From contig NZ_SLZG01000024.1 in assembly GCF_004341625.1 (NCBI RefSeq), positions 1 through 64,000 on the forward strand: 64,000 nt of DNA, given 5' to 3'. The notes under the pieces were generated by a model. That model had not been told where the DNA came from and searched no databases. It was given only the letters and a program-made list of their open reading frames with translations. Shown here piece by piece: positions 1 to 7,929 of the stretch. Within the stretch, counting starts at the first letter, position 1; each line of letters starts with the position of its first letter. Origin of the DNA: Rhizobium sp. BK376 (lineage in GTDB: Bacteria > Pseudomonadota > Alphaproteobacteria > Rhizobiales > Rhizobiaceae). The position numbers and the translations under genes were made by a program.

Positions 1-2
1 AT

Positions 3-353
3 CTCGCGCTTGCCCGCCTCGATGGCTCCTTTCCCCGCCTCATCGACAAGCTCACTCGCGTCCAGCTCCTCATCCTTGACGACTTTGGAACACATGCGCT
101 CTCCGATCAGCAGCGCTTCCACCTCTTCGAAATCGTCGAGGAGCGCTATCAGCGAAAATCCACCCTGATTACAGCCCAAGTCCCCGTGGCAAGCTGGCAC
201 GACCTTATTGCCGATAGCACCGTCGCCGACGCCATACTCGACCGCATCGTGCACAATGCCCATCGCATTACGCTGCGGGGCGAGAGCATGCGAAAGCAAA
301 AGAACGCACCCCTCTTGACGGCTGCTGAAAACGGAGAAATCAATCAGCCCTGA
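3..353 (+). CDS. istB: IS21-family IstB helper ATPase, C-terminal part
   Basis: The reading frame is open from the window edge and gives 116 residues, so only the C-terminal part of IstB is here. IstB is the AAA+ ATPase that assists the IstA transposase of IS21 elements. The Walker B stretch LLILDDFG is visible, followed by the family's EIVEERY and TLITAQVPVASWH blocks and the C-terminal HRITLRGESMRK block. The start and the istA gene lie outside the window. Two direct copies of a terminal-type repeat follow about 40 bases downstream, which fits an IS21 right end. The family call is firm; whether the element is intact cannot be judged. Confidence 0.9.
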   Translation, partial: LALARLDGSFPRLIDKLTRVQLLILDDFGTHALSDQQRFHLFEIVEERYQRKSTLITAQVPVASWHDLIADSTVADAILDRIVHNAHRITLRGESMRKQKNAPLLTAAENGEINQP

Positions 354-389
354 TGGCAACCAGGCTGCCGAGGGCCAACCTCGTCAAAC

Positions 390-432
390 TGTCCGGACTT
401 TAGTGAAACTGCTGTCCGGGATTTAGCGGAAT
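390..432. repeat. Tandem terminal-type repeats of the IS21 element
   Basis: Two 20-base units, at 390-409 and 413-432, both begin TGTCCGG and share TTTAG at the same offset, with 15 of 20 positions alike by eye. Multiple repeats inside the ends are characteristic of IS21-family elements, so these probably mark the right end of the element whose istB ends at 353. The exact terminus and target duplication cannot be fixed without the left end. Confidence 0.55.
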
Positions 433-543
433 CAATGTCCACCTTTTGCGAAGCGCGCAGTGCTGGGCTCATTATCCCCACAAAGACCCCGACGCCCAGC
501 GCGGGGCTGGTACGGTCGCCGAGCTCTTGGCGTCTTAGATGAG

Positions 544-836
544 ATGAGTGAAGTGCCTGAGCCGCGCTATCGTTGGCGCAAGACTTGGCCGGATGAAGCC
601 GACCGCGACAGCTGGAAGACAGATTTCCAAGGATGGGATCGGCAGATCCCCGTCGGGCGCATCCGCTACGAGGCGAATGGTCTGAAACAAGGTTTCTGGC
701 AATGGAGCGGGCACGGCCCGCGTGTGTGCCAACGGCTATTGCCACATCAAGGCTACGAGACAGACCCACGAGTAGCGGCGTTAAGACGGAAGACTATTAC
801 GATCGGCTGATGGCTCATAACGGGATCATCCGCTAG
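544..836 (+). pseudogene. Frameshifted small conserved rhizobial gene
   Basis: From the ATG at 544 one frame reads MSEVPEPRYRWRKTWPDEAD and continues through WQWSGHGPRV to about 770, then runs to a stop at 808-810 in sequence that looks non-native. A different frame picks up with KTEDYYDRLMAHNGIIR and stops at 834-836. Joined, the two parts make one continuous compact protein of about 95 residues, so a single-base indel near 765-785 is likely. I recognise the pattern as a short rhizobial protein of unknown function but cannot name a family. The 3' end overlaps the convergent ligase gene by 11 bases. Confidence 0.5.
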
Positions 837-1872
837 CGATCTGAAAAACCGCCGCGTTATCCTGTTTTTCCCTCAACCCCTTGTAGGAGGCATGGCGAAG
901 CTTGCCATCATCCGTCCAGGCTCGGTACTCGATCTCGGCGATGAGCGTCGGTTGAACCCACACGACGCCCTTCCTCTTCAAATTGATCGGTGGTGTCACC
1001 GTCTTCAAACTGTCGAGATCGGCGCGGAGCTTGATCGTCGCTCGCTCTTTGAAGCCGGTCCCTACCCCGCCGACATAAACGAGCTCGTCACCTCGATAAG
1101 CGGCCAGCAACAGCCGGCCGATGCCACCGAGTGCCGCGGTCGACGGCTCATAGCCGACGATGAAGAAGCTGTCGCTCTGGATGCACTTGACCTTGACCCA
1201 ATCGCCGAGACGGCCAGATCGGTAGGGCGCATCACGCCGCTTTGCGATGACACCTTCCAGGCCGTGCTCGCAGGCGGCATCAAAGAGCGCCTGCCCATCG
1301 CCTTCGAATTCTTCCGAAAGCCGAATACCGCCGGCACGATCCTTCAACAAACCTTCAAGCATGTGCCGGCGGTCGCTCAGGTCCATCCACGAGACGTCAT
1401 GACCATCGAAGTAAAGCAGATCGAAGGCAAAAAACACGGCTTTCGATGCGTGACGCTCTCCGCTCCGTCCGCCGAGGGCCTGCTGCAGGGCGCCGAAATC
1501 TGATCGGCCCTGCTCATCGAGCACGACCGCCTCGCCGTCCAGGATAGCCGTCGTTCCGATCGAGGCCGCCTCTTCGGCAATCGAGGGGAAGCGATCGGTC
1601 CAGTCGTGCCCGCCGCGGGTGATGATCCGGACGCTACTCGGCTCAACGTGCACCGCTAGCCGATAGCCGTCCCACTTGATCTCGTAGAGCCAATCCGGCC
1701 CGATCGGCACTTTTGGCTTCAACACCGCTAAGCATGGCTCGATCCTGTCGGGCATTGGATCGAATTGAAGTTGCGGTTGATCCAGATCGAGCGGTCTGCG
1801 CGGCCGACTGCGCAGCGGAGCGTCGGTGTTGCGAAGGAGCGGTTGGGATGACTTACGCGGAACCTTTGTCAT
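826..1872 (-). CDS. Stand-alone ATP-dependent DNA ligase, LigD ligase-domain type
   Basis: The product has 348 residues. It carries the nucleotidyltransferase motif I EIKWDGYRL, with Lys as the adenylated residue, near residue 65. An ILDGEAVVLDE motif, the FDLLYFDG block, a GLEGVIAK block (motif IV) and WVKVKC (motif V) follow. The C-terminal OB domain ends with EYRAWTDDGKLRHASYKGLR. These are the hallmarks of the ligase domain of LigD, which seals breaks in bacterial non-homologous end joining. The polymerase and phosphoesterase domains of full LigD are absent, as in the extra stand-alone ligases common in rhizobia. No ku gene is in the window. It is convergent with the frameshifted gene to its left. 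Confidence 0.88.
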   Translation of the reverse strand: MTKVPRKSSQPLLRNTDAPLRSRPRRPLDLDQPQLQFDPMPDRIEPCLAVLKPKVPIGPDWLYEIKWDGYRLAVHVEPSSVRIITRGGHDWTDRFPSIAEEAASIGTTAILDGEAVVLDEQGRSDFGALQQALGGRSGERHASKAVFFAFDLLYFDGHDVSWMDLSDRRHMLEGLLKDRAGGIRLSEEFEGDGQALFDAACEHGLEGVIAKRRDAPYRSGRLGDWVKVKCIQSDSFFIVGYEPSTAALGGIGRLLLAAYRGDELVYVGGVGTGFKERATIKLRADLDSLKTVTPPINLKRKGVVWVQPTLIAEIEYRAWTDDGKLRHASYKGLREKQDNAAVFQIASG

Positions 1873-1949
1873 GTCTCGAAGTGCAACAGAGATCGGTCGA
1901 AGAGTCGAGTCGATTGGGAACTTTCCTTCACGCTGGAAATTAAATTAAT

Positions 1950-2020
1950 GCTTACGTGTCCCCATGTAAGCAGAGCCAGGCGCCCTTGTTTCCACCAGCA
2001 TCACCCCGAGTGCCTGGCTC
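1950..2020. repeat. Two-hairpin intergenic repeat, copy A
   Basis: A small hairpin GCTTAC/GTAAGC (1950-1955, 1966-1971) is followed directly by a larger one, GAGCCAGGC/GCCTGGCTC (1973-1981, 2012-2020). Copies B (6488-6555) and C (6618-6686) have the same layout, and C shares the loop text almost exactly. The architecture resembles the palindromic intergenic mosaic elements described in rhizobia (RIME). That name is a suggestion only. Confidence 0.7.
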
Positions 2021-2264
2021 GTTTTCACGGGCGGGGTTGCCCCAAGAACTTCAGAACGATTGCTACTGTCGCTTCAGGGCATCACCCGACTGGGGAATTT
2101 CCCCGACCGCGCACCGGCCTATGTACTAGCTTGTCTGGAGAGACTGAGAGTAAGTCGCCACCTCTGGGGAATATGGTACGCATCCGAGTTGGGCCGCATT
2201 GTGCAGTGAGTGAGAGTGTGGATGCTCTGTCTATATAGACGGCAATATAGACGGTTCTTCACAT

Positions 2265-2693
2265 ATGGACGGGATAAATGATCTGACCGGGCGTTTTAGC
2301 CGGATGGCGATTGTCGATAGCGGGCGTCGCCGGCGTTTCACGGATGAAGCGAAGCTGGCGATCGTGGCTGAGAGTTATAACGGCCCGCGGCAGGTGACGG
2401 CCACGGCGCAGCGTCATGGGATCACGCGCTGGCAGTTGAATGCCTGGCGCAGGGCCGCGCGGGAAGGACGGCTTGTCCCCAGCTCGGCGAACGGATTTGT
2501 TCCAGCGATCGTTGTTGCCGAGCCTGATGTTACGAATACGCCACCTGCGGCGACTGTCGCTGTGCCGCCTTCTGTCACCGCACCCGGTCGCATGGAGGTG
2601 GTGAGTGCGAACGGCCGGCGTGTGATCGTCGGTCGGGATGTCGACGTGGACGTCCTGCTGCTGCTCATTTGTAGTCTGGAGACGTTGCGATGA
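2265..2693 (+). CDS. tnpA: IS66-family accessory protein TnpA (OrfA)
   Basis: The 142-residue product has an N-terminal helix-turn-helix region around residues 20-65 (RRRFTDEAKLAIV, then GITRWQLNAWRRAAREG) like the IS66/IS3 OrfA DNA-binding domain. A Pro/Val-rich linker follows, and a tail containing NGRRVIVGRDVDVD that is typical of IS66 TnpA. It is thought to assist the TnpC transposase. Its stop overlaps the tnpB start in ATGA at 2690-2693, which indicates translational coupling. Confidence 0.9.
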   Translation: MDGINDLTGRFSRMAIVDSGRRRRFTDEAKLAIVAESYNGPRQVTATAQRHGITRWQLNAWRRAAREGRLVPSSANGFVPAIVVAEPDVTNTPPAATVAVPPSVTAPGRMEVVSANGRRVIVGRDVDVDVLLLLICSLETLR

Positions 2694-3040
2694 ACCCGTT
2701 TCCGATGGGAACGGGGATCAAGGTGTGGCTGGCGACGGGTCATACGGATATGCGGTGCGGCTTTCCTTCGCTGGCCCTTCGGGTGCAGGAAGTGTTGAAG
2801 CATGACCCTCTGGGCGGTCATCTGTTCTGCTTCCGGGGCCGTCGAGGTGATCTGGTAAAATTGATCTGGCATGATGGCCAGGGCGCATGCCTGTTCACGA
2901 AAAAATTGGAACGCGGCCGGTTTATCTGGCCGAATGCAGAGGGCGGCGCGGTGGCGATCACACCGGCGCAGCTTTCCTATTTGCTGTCCGGAATCGATTG
3001 GCGAGCTCCTCAGGAAACTTGGCGTCCGACACGGGTTTGA
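2690..3040 (+). CDS. tnpB: IS66-family accessory protein TnpB (Orf2)
   Basis: The 116-residue product opens with the typical IS66 Orf2 block (GTGIKVWLATGHTDMRCGF) and continues with HLFCFRGRRGDLVKLIWHDG and a KKLERGRFIWP block. The length is normal for the family, and the protein is required with TnpA for efficient transposition of IS66 elements. It is the middle gene of the element, translationally coupled to tnpA and 47 bases upstream of tnpC. Confidence 0.93.
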   Translation: MNPFPMGTGIKVWLATGHTDMRCGFPSLALRVQEVLKHDPLGGHLFCFRGRRGDLVKLIWHDGQGACLFTKKLERGRFIWPNAEGGAVAITPAQLSYLLSGIDWRAPQETWRPTRV

Positions 3041-3087
3041 GTACCTTCTTCATTGAATTTATTCAGGAAATATGCTCTAAAATTTGC

Positions 3088-4731
3088 ATGTCGTTACCGC
3101 CGCTTTCCCTTCCTGACGATCTTGCCAGCGCCCACGCCGCGCTGCTGGCGGAACGCGAGGCGCGGTTGCAGGCCGAGGCCGAAGCGACCAAAGCCAAGGC
3201 AGAGCTTTCCAGCATCGAGGCGCTCAACGCCAATCTGCAATTGCTGATCGCCAAGTTGGAACGCGACAAACACGGTCCGAGCCGGGAGCGCACCCAGCGG
3301 CTGATCGACCAGATGGAATTGCAGCTCGAAGAGCTGGTCGCAGACGCTACCGAGGACGAGCTCGCTTCAGAGGCGTCTGCCGCCAAAACCCAAGCCGTAC
3401 GTGCCTTCACTCGCAAGCGACCGGTGCGCAAGCCCTGGCCAGAGAATATCGAACGCGAGCGCGTCATCATTGAAGCACCTGTTGCCTGCACCCATTGCGG
3501 TAGCGAACGGCTGTCGAAACTGGGCGAGGATACTACCGAGACGCTGGAGGAGATCCCACGCCGCTTCAAGGTGGTCGAGACCGTCCGGGATAAGTTTACT
3601 TGCCGGGAGTGCGGCTGCATCAGCCAGGCGCCGGCGCCGTTCCATGCCACGCCGCGCGGCTTTCTCGGCCCCAACCTTCTCGCCACTATCGTCTTCGACA
3701 AATTCTCCGAGCATCAGCCGCTCAACCGCCAGAGCCGGCGTTTCCGCAGCGAGGGAATTGATCTGTCCACCCAGACGCTTGCCGACCAGGTTGGCTACGT
3801 CAGCGCCGCCGTCAAGCCGCTCTTCGATCTCATCGAGACCCACGTGTTTGCAGCCGAGCGATTGCATGGCGACGACACCACTATCCCGATTCTCGCCAAA
3901 GGGCAGTGCATCACCGGCCGCATATGGACTTACGTTTGCGACGATAGGCCCTTTGGGGGACAGTCGCCACCGGCCGCCGTCTTCTACGCCTCCAGCGACC
4001 GGCGTGGCGAACATCCGCAACGACATCTGGCCGAGTTCACCGGTATCCTGCAGGCTGACTGCTACAATGGCTTCAATCCGCTGTTCGATCGGACAAAGAA
4101 ACAAATACCGGTGACGCCGGCTTTCTGCTTTGCCCATGCGCGCCGGAAGTTCTTCGAGCTGGCCGACGTCTCTCGCAGTGCGCGCCGGGGTAAAGGCGCA
4201 CGGCCTGTCTCGGCGACGGCGTTGGAGGCGGTTAAACGCATCGACGCGTTGTTTGCCATCGAGCGCGATATCAACGGCAGACGCGTCGAGGAGCGGCTTG
4301 CCGTGCGCCAGGAAAAGAGCAAGCCGCTGCTCATCGAGCTGGAGGCCTGGTTGCGCCAGGAACAGGAGGGCCTCTCACGCTCCTCACCGGTCATCGAACC
4401 GATCAACTACATGCTGTCGCGCTGGGCCGACTTTGCCCGATACGCCGATGACGGCAGGATTTGCATGACGAATAACGCGGCGGAAAGAGCCCTGCGCGGC
4501 GTGGCTTGCGGCAGAAAAAACTGGAGCTTCGCCGGATCCGATCGGGGCGCCGACCGGGCCGCCATCATGCTGACCCTGATTACGACGGCTCGCCTCAACG
4601 ACATCGATCCAAGGGCCTGGCTTGCCGACGTGCTGGCCCGCATCGCCGCGCTTCCCGTCTCCCGCCTGCATGAGCTCTTGCCTTGGGAGTGGAAGGCGAT
4701 CAAGGCGATGGAAATCCCGGCTGCCGCGTAA
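3088..4731 (+). CDS. tnpC: IS66-family DDE transposase TnpC
   Basis: The product has 547 residues. The start at 3088 is preferred because the frame upstream translates the tnpB region. In order there is a coiled-coil leader (about residues 15-90), a zinc-finger region with CTHCG and CRECG, and the catalytic core with the first Asp in ERLHGDDTT, the second in LQADCYNGF and the Glu in NNAAERALRG. The C-terminal tail WLADVLARI is typical. No frameshift or internal stop is seen. It catalyses cut and strand transfer at the element's ends. Confidence 0.95.
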   Translation: MSLPPLSLPDDLASAHAALLAEREARLQAEAEATKAKAELSSIEALNANLQLLIAKLERDKHGPSRERTQRLIDQMELQLEELVADATEDELASEASAAKTQAVRAFTRKRPVRKPWPENIERERVIIEAPVACTHCGSERLSKLGEDTTETLEEIPRRFKVVETVRDKFTCRECGCISQAPAPFHATPRGFLGPNLLATIVFDKFSEHQPLNRQSRRFRSEGIDLSTQTLADQVGYVSAAVKPLFDLIETHVFAAERLHGDDTTIPILAKGQCITGRIWTYVCDDRPFGGQSPPAAVFYASSDRRGEHPQRHLAEFTGILQADCYNGFNPLFDRTKKQIPVTPAFCFAHARRKFFELADVSRSARRGKGARPVSATALEAVKRIDALFAIERDINGRRVEERLAVRQEKSKPLLIELEAWLRQEQEGLSRSSPVIEPINYMLSRWADFARYADDGRICMTNNAAERALRGVACGRKNWSFAGSDRGADRAAIMLTLITTARLNDIDPRAWLADVLARIAALPVSRLHELLPWEWKAIKAMEIPAAA

Positions 4732-4940
4732 ACAGTTTCCGAAACAGCTCTTCCGACCGGCGCAGACCCTCGTCCGTCAGCACCAGTGACTTCGACTTGT
4801 TCACCGGATCACCCGCCCTTCTGATACAAGCGATCAGTCGTCGCCCAGTCAAACCCCTTCCAGGCGCAATGCTCGTTGTGAAGCGTCAGCCATAGCAACG
4901 CCAGCACCGCGTCGTCGATTTTGTCCTCGTCGATCTCCAT
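4700..4940 (-). pseudogene. Frameshifted IS66-passenger gene (DUF6429-like)
   Basis: Reading left from the ATG at 4938-4940, the frame gives MEIDEDKIDDAVLALLWLTL and continues to a stop after about 43 residues. A second frame then reads NKSKSLVLTDEGLRRSEELF and runs on to a stop at 4700-4702. The break lies in a G-rich run near 4810-4815, so a one-base indel has probably split one gene. The joined protein resembles the small DUF6429-type proteins often carried at the right end of IS66 elements; that family name is from memory. It overlaps the 3' end of tnpC by about 30 bases on the opposite strand. Confidence 0.6.
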
Positions 4941-5126
4941 TCCGCAAGCTTACCACGCGCGACCGCAAAGATCCCTGCGGCCTACCTCGGATGGATACGG
5001 AATATGCGATGGGGTGGCGACACCAAATTAACGGCTTTTTAGAAACCGAGGTGCTTATGCCCGTACTTGGGCGTGTGGGTGAGCCGACTCTTCATGGCGA
5101 CCGCTCAAAAAAAGCCAACAATGTGC

Positions 5127-6062
5127 TTACTCAGCGTGGGACAACTCGTATCCTTTGACAGTTGGCGCTGCCTCTCTGACCAGGACCTTCACCGATGAGA
5201 TGCACAGAGCGGCAATCAACCCACCAGCGATGACATCAACAAGATAGTGGTTTGCGTTCGAGATTGCCGCAGCGGCCATAAATACGTTCAACAGCACAAT
5301 CGGGTACCTAATCACCGGCACTTTCCAAACTGCCCAGCCGCAAACAGCGGCTACACCAGCGTGCACGGACGGGAACGTGACAATGCCCGCAGCCTGGCTA
5401 AATGTAAAAAGGAAGCGTGGGGCATTTCGTACGGCATTGAATTGATCGAGAAAGAAAAATGCGAAGTGAGCGTCAATATTGTGGAGGTCTCTCTGATGAA
5501 CGCCATACGTGACGTATGTCCCCAGCGCAGGGAACCAAGTCGAAATAATGCTAGAGACAAAACAAATTAGCGCATAGGAAACCACCATGGCATAAGCGCG
5601 CTCGGCACGCCCGATAGCTGCAAGCAATATTGGCAGACCCAGAAGTTGGAAAGCAAATGATTGGTAGGCAATTCCGAGCGTAAACGCTAGCCACGGTACC
5701 GAATCCACAAAATGAATGAAGCCGAACCAAGAAAAACCGAGTGCAGAGTCCATGCGCGACAGCCTAGCATCTGCCAGAGGCATCGCGATCCACGCTGCTA
5801 GATATGTGGAAATAACGACTGGCACCGTCAAGAGAACGCCAAGGAACGCACATTCTCCAATGCTTCGAAGCCGCGGCATGTCTCTCGCAGAGCAGTAGGC
5901 GCTGATGAATACAGCGCCCAGCCCCATTCCCGCCACCAGAGGTGCGAAGGAGCTATAATCAACGGGAAAGCCAGACAAATTTATCAACGAATATGTTGCG
6001 GAATACGCCAATATGGTCAACATCCACAGGGCAACACGGACCTTATGCAGAGAACATGGCAT
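5127..6062 (-). CDS. PAP2-superfamily integral membrane phosphatase
   Basis: The product has 311 residues with about six to eight hydrophobic segments. Two PAP2 signature regions are clear: FPSVHAGVAA around residue 240 and NANHYLVDVIAGG near residue 275, the second containing the catalytic His-X3-Asp. This matches the PAP2_3 (Aur1/Ipt1-like) branch, whose members act on lipid phosphates or transfer phospho-head-groups in the membrane. The ATG at 6062 is preferred because GGAG lies eight bases upstream; a GTG eight codons earlier is possible. It stands alone. The substrate cannot be inferred. Confidence 0.8.
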   Translation of the reverse strand: MPCSLHKVRVALWMLTILAYSATYSLINLSGFPVDYSSFAPLVAGMGLGAVFISAYCSARDMPRLRSIGECAFLGVLLTVPVVISTYLAAWIAMPLADARLSRMDSALGFSWFGFIHFVDSVPWLAFTLGIAYQSFAFQLLGLPILLAAIGRAERAYAMVVSYALICFVSSIISTWFPALGTYVTYGVHQRDLHNIDAHFAFFFLDQFNAVRNAPRFLFTFSQAAGIVTFPSVHAGVAAVCGWAVWKVPVIRYPIVLLNVFMAAAAISNANHYLVDVIAGGLIAALCISSVKVLVREAAPTVKGYELSHAE

Positions 6063-6219
6063 TCTGTCAGCTCCGTCTCCGGCCACGGCCGACCAGAAGT
6101 GGCTTGCAGTCGACCGTATTTATTCATCGAAAAATTGTATTATGAGCGATAAAACTACGCGTATTAGATTAAGAACTGACTATTCAGAAGTTACCAGATC
6201 TTGCCCAAGGCGAGCCGCT

Positions 6220-6432
6220 ATGTACGAGGATTATCTCAAGCCGATGTTCTGGGGTGTGCTCATCTTCGCGTTGACCGGCGTGCCGGCTCTGCTTTTGGCG
6301 AAAGCGACCTTCGTGGCGGCGGTCTTCGTAAACAAATACTACCTGATAGCGTTGCCCATCGATCTCGTGGCGTGGATTGTGACCAGTCTGTTACTGATCC
6401 GCCTGGCCGAAAAGTGCTTTCGGCTCAGGTAG
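6220..6432 (+). CDS. Small two-helix membrane protein
   Basis: From the ATG at 6220 the product is 70 residues, with two hydrophobic stretches (about residues 7-27 and 36-58) and a basic C terminus, so it should be an inner-membrane protein. A longer frame is open upstream to 6013. The 6220 start is preferred because AAGGCGAG precedes it and the upstream translation lies partly in the divergent PAP2 gene. I do not recognise a family. Two hairpin repeats follow within 60 bases. Confidence 0.5.
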   Translation: MYEDYLKPMFWGVLIFALTGVPALLLAKATFVAAVFVNKYYLIALPIDLVAWIVTSLLLIRLAEKCFRLR

Positions 6433-6487
6433 CCCCACCCCTATACGTGGTGACGGAACTTTCCCGCCCAGCAGAGCTTTGATTATC

Positions 6488-6555
6488 GCTTACATCCCAA
6501 TGTGAGCAGAGCCAGGCTCGATCATCGCTGTTCCATCCCGAGGAGAGCCTGGCTC
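6488..6555. repeat. Two-hairpin intergenic repeat, copy B
   Basis: A small stem GCTTAC/GTGAGC (6488-6493, 6502-6507) is followed by a perfect 11-bp stem beginning GAGCCAGGCTC (6509-6519 with 6545-6555). The loop differs from copies A and C, but the order and spacing of the hairpins are the same. Confidence 0.7.
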
Positions 6556-6617
6556 ACCGCCCCTTGCTTCCCGCGCGGATGCTCGGGAACAATCTGAGCG
6601 CCGGCAGGTTGGGAATA

Positions 6618-6686
6618 GCTTGTATTCCTTTGCAAGCAGAGCCAGGCGCCCTTGTTTCCGCCAGCATCACCGCGAGTGCCTGGCTC
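6618..6686. repeat. Two-hairpin intergenic repeat, copy C
   Basis: A small stem GCTTG/CAAGC (6618-6622, 6633-6637) is followed by GAGCCAGGC/GCCTGGCTC (6639-6647, 6678-6686). The loop matches copy A except for two positions. Copies B and C lie 62 bases apart in the stretch 6433-6818, which otherwise shows no gene. Confidence 0.7.
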
Positions 6687-6818
6687 GTCTAGCGGAAAAC
6701 TCGCGTGCCGAATGTTGTCGGGGAATGCATATGGCTAAAGATGCCGATCAACCCAGCCGCTCTGATTGTGACATTCGCCGTTTGATAGCGATATTCTGCT
6801 TCACAGAGAGGTGAAACG

Positions 6819-7004
6819 ATGAAACTGACGAAATCTGAAGTGTACCAACGCCTTGAGGCTGCCCTCGCGATACTTGGGGAAGAAGATTCCGAAGACGCGG
6901 AGGCTGATATGAGGCTCAGCACCGTGCGGATTCTGTTGAAGCATGCAATTGAAGAGCCGGCGGGGGAATTCGACAATGTCGCCCATGATATTACCGACAA
7001 CTGA
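6819..7004 (+). CDS. Hypothetical acidic 61-residue protein
   Basis: A clean short gene with the ribosome-binding sequence GAGAGGTG five bases before ATG. The product is acidic and predicted mostly helical (MKLTKSEVYQRLEAAL, then an EEDSEDAEADMRL stretch). It has no membrane segment and no family that I recognise. It lies between the hairpin repeats and the transposase-less cassette and has no operon partner. Confidence 0.6.
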   Translation: MKLTKSEVYQRLEAALAILGEEDSEDAEADMRLSTVRILLKHAIEEPAGEFDNVAHDITDN

Positions 7005-7158
7005 CGTTGGCCCGTCGCTTCCTTGGGTCTCTTTTTGGTCATAGGTGGCGCCACCAGCTGGCAGCCGCCGCGGAATTGATTGGCAATAACCCGCGTCTGT
7101 GAGCTATGGCTGTACAGGCCGTTGTTAGTTCTCGCTGGAGAACAACTTACCGGCCTCG

Positions 7159-7193
7159 TCGGAGCCCGCTTTGTACCCCTCTGCGGGCTCCGA
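7159..7193. terminator. Strong hairpin, possible terminator
   Basis: A perfect 11-bp inverted repeat TCGGAGCCCGC (7159-7169) pairs with 7183-7193 across a 13-base loop. There is no T run after it, so it may act as a Rho-dependent pause or processing site rather than an intrinsic terminator. It lies 155 bases after the 61-residue gene. The stretch 7005-7244 otherwise shows nothing. Confidence 0.4.
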
Positions 7194-7346
7194 CTGCGGC
7201 AGCTCTCGCTGTCCGCTACAAACCTCCCAGAATGCCTAAATTAGCGGCATTATGGAGCAAGTGCCACAAGGCGGTGTCACTTGTCTCGAAGTTGATAAGT
7301 GGAAAACAGAGGTGACGGGCTGCTCGCTCGAAGGTAGTCTGATCCT

Positions 7347-7823
7347 ATGAAAGTTCCAGACCTTCCCCCTGATTTGACATTTCAGACGCTCACGCCAACG
7401 GATGAGGAATTCGAGTTCTCATTCCAGGCGAAGAAACAGGCGCTCGGTCCTCACATCATTCAGCAGTGGGGATGGGATGAAAAGTTCCAGCGCGAAGTCC
7501 ACGATCAGCGATTGCGCGAGAAGCCATTCTGTCAGATCGAGCTGAATGGACGGCCAATTGGAACTCTCTCGCTTCAATTGCTACCAGAGTTCGTCCGCTT
7601 CGGGGAATTCTATCTGATTGACTCATTTCGGGGCCTCGGCATTGGCTCGAAAATTCTTGCCCACTGCCTCGAACTTGCCGACGACGAAGACCTCCCCGTT
7701 CGGCTTGAATATCTTCTGTGGAACCCAGTTGGTAGCCTCTACCGACGAAATGGTTTCGTTGAAGTGGGACGCACTTCAACCCACTTCCTCATGGAGCGTC
7801 CAAAGCGACTCGACTCCCGGTAG
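7347..7823 (+). CDS. GNAT-family N-acetyltransferase
   Basis: The product has 158 residues. The acetyl-CoA-binding motif A is visible as GLGIGSKIL near residue 95, preceded by the central strand (FGEFYLIDSFR) and followed by motif B (LWNPVGSLYRRNGFVEVG), where the GSLYRRNGF stretch is diagnostic. The substrate is unknown. It is the first gene of the transposase-less cassette and probably its main cargo. A perfect inverted repeat surrounds its stop codon and may terminate transcription. Confidence 0.85.
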   Translation: MKVPDLPPDLTFQTLTPTDEEFEFSFQAKKQALGPHIIQQWGWDEKFQREVHDQRLREKPFCQIELNGRPIGTLSLQLLPEFVRFGEFYLIDSFRGLGIGSKILAHCLELADDEDLPVRLEYLLWNPVGSLYRRNGFVEVGRTSTHFLMERPKRLDSR

Positions 7824-7860
7824 AGGACCCCTACTAGGACTGTTCCGCAGAGTCGAGTCG
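7806..7860. terminator. Inverted repeat across the GNAT gene stop
   Basis: CGACTCGACTC at 7806-7816 is repeated as its reverse complement at 7850-7860, with the GNAT stop codon (7821-7823) in the loop. The loop is 33 bases and no T run follows. It may be a weak terminator or an mRNA-stabilising hairpin. Confidence 0.4.
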
Positions 7861-7929
7861 GTGCTCTGAGCACGTTGACACATCATCAAAACGATTGGAA
7901 CATTGGGCGAACATAGAGGCGCTGGAATC

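Larger units (their letters stand above)
2176..4998 (+). mobile_element. Complete IS66-family insertion sequence with 8-bp target duplication
   Basis: The element is 2823 bases long. Its ends are imperfect inverted repeats (2176-2198 and 4976-4998) matching at 19 of 23 positions and beginning GTA, as IS66 ends do. The eight bases GGAATATG stand immediately outside both ends (2168-2175 and 4999-5006), which is the 8-bp target duplication expected for this family. It carries tnpA, tnpB and tnpC on the plus strand and a frameshifted minus-strand passenger gene overlapping the end of tnpC. All three tnp genes appear intact, so it may still be active. Confidence 0.93.

Noticed and set aside
3367..4137. 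256-residue minus-strand frame inside the IS66 transposase gene
   Set aside because: Overlaps the catalytic core of tnpC and has no recognisable domain.
7106..7315. 69-residue plus-strand frame before the GNAT cassette
   Set aside because: It runs through a terminator-like hairpin, the TAAATTAG duplication and the left cassette end, so it is unlikely to be a gene.
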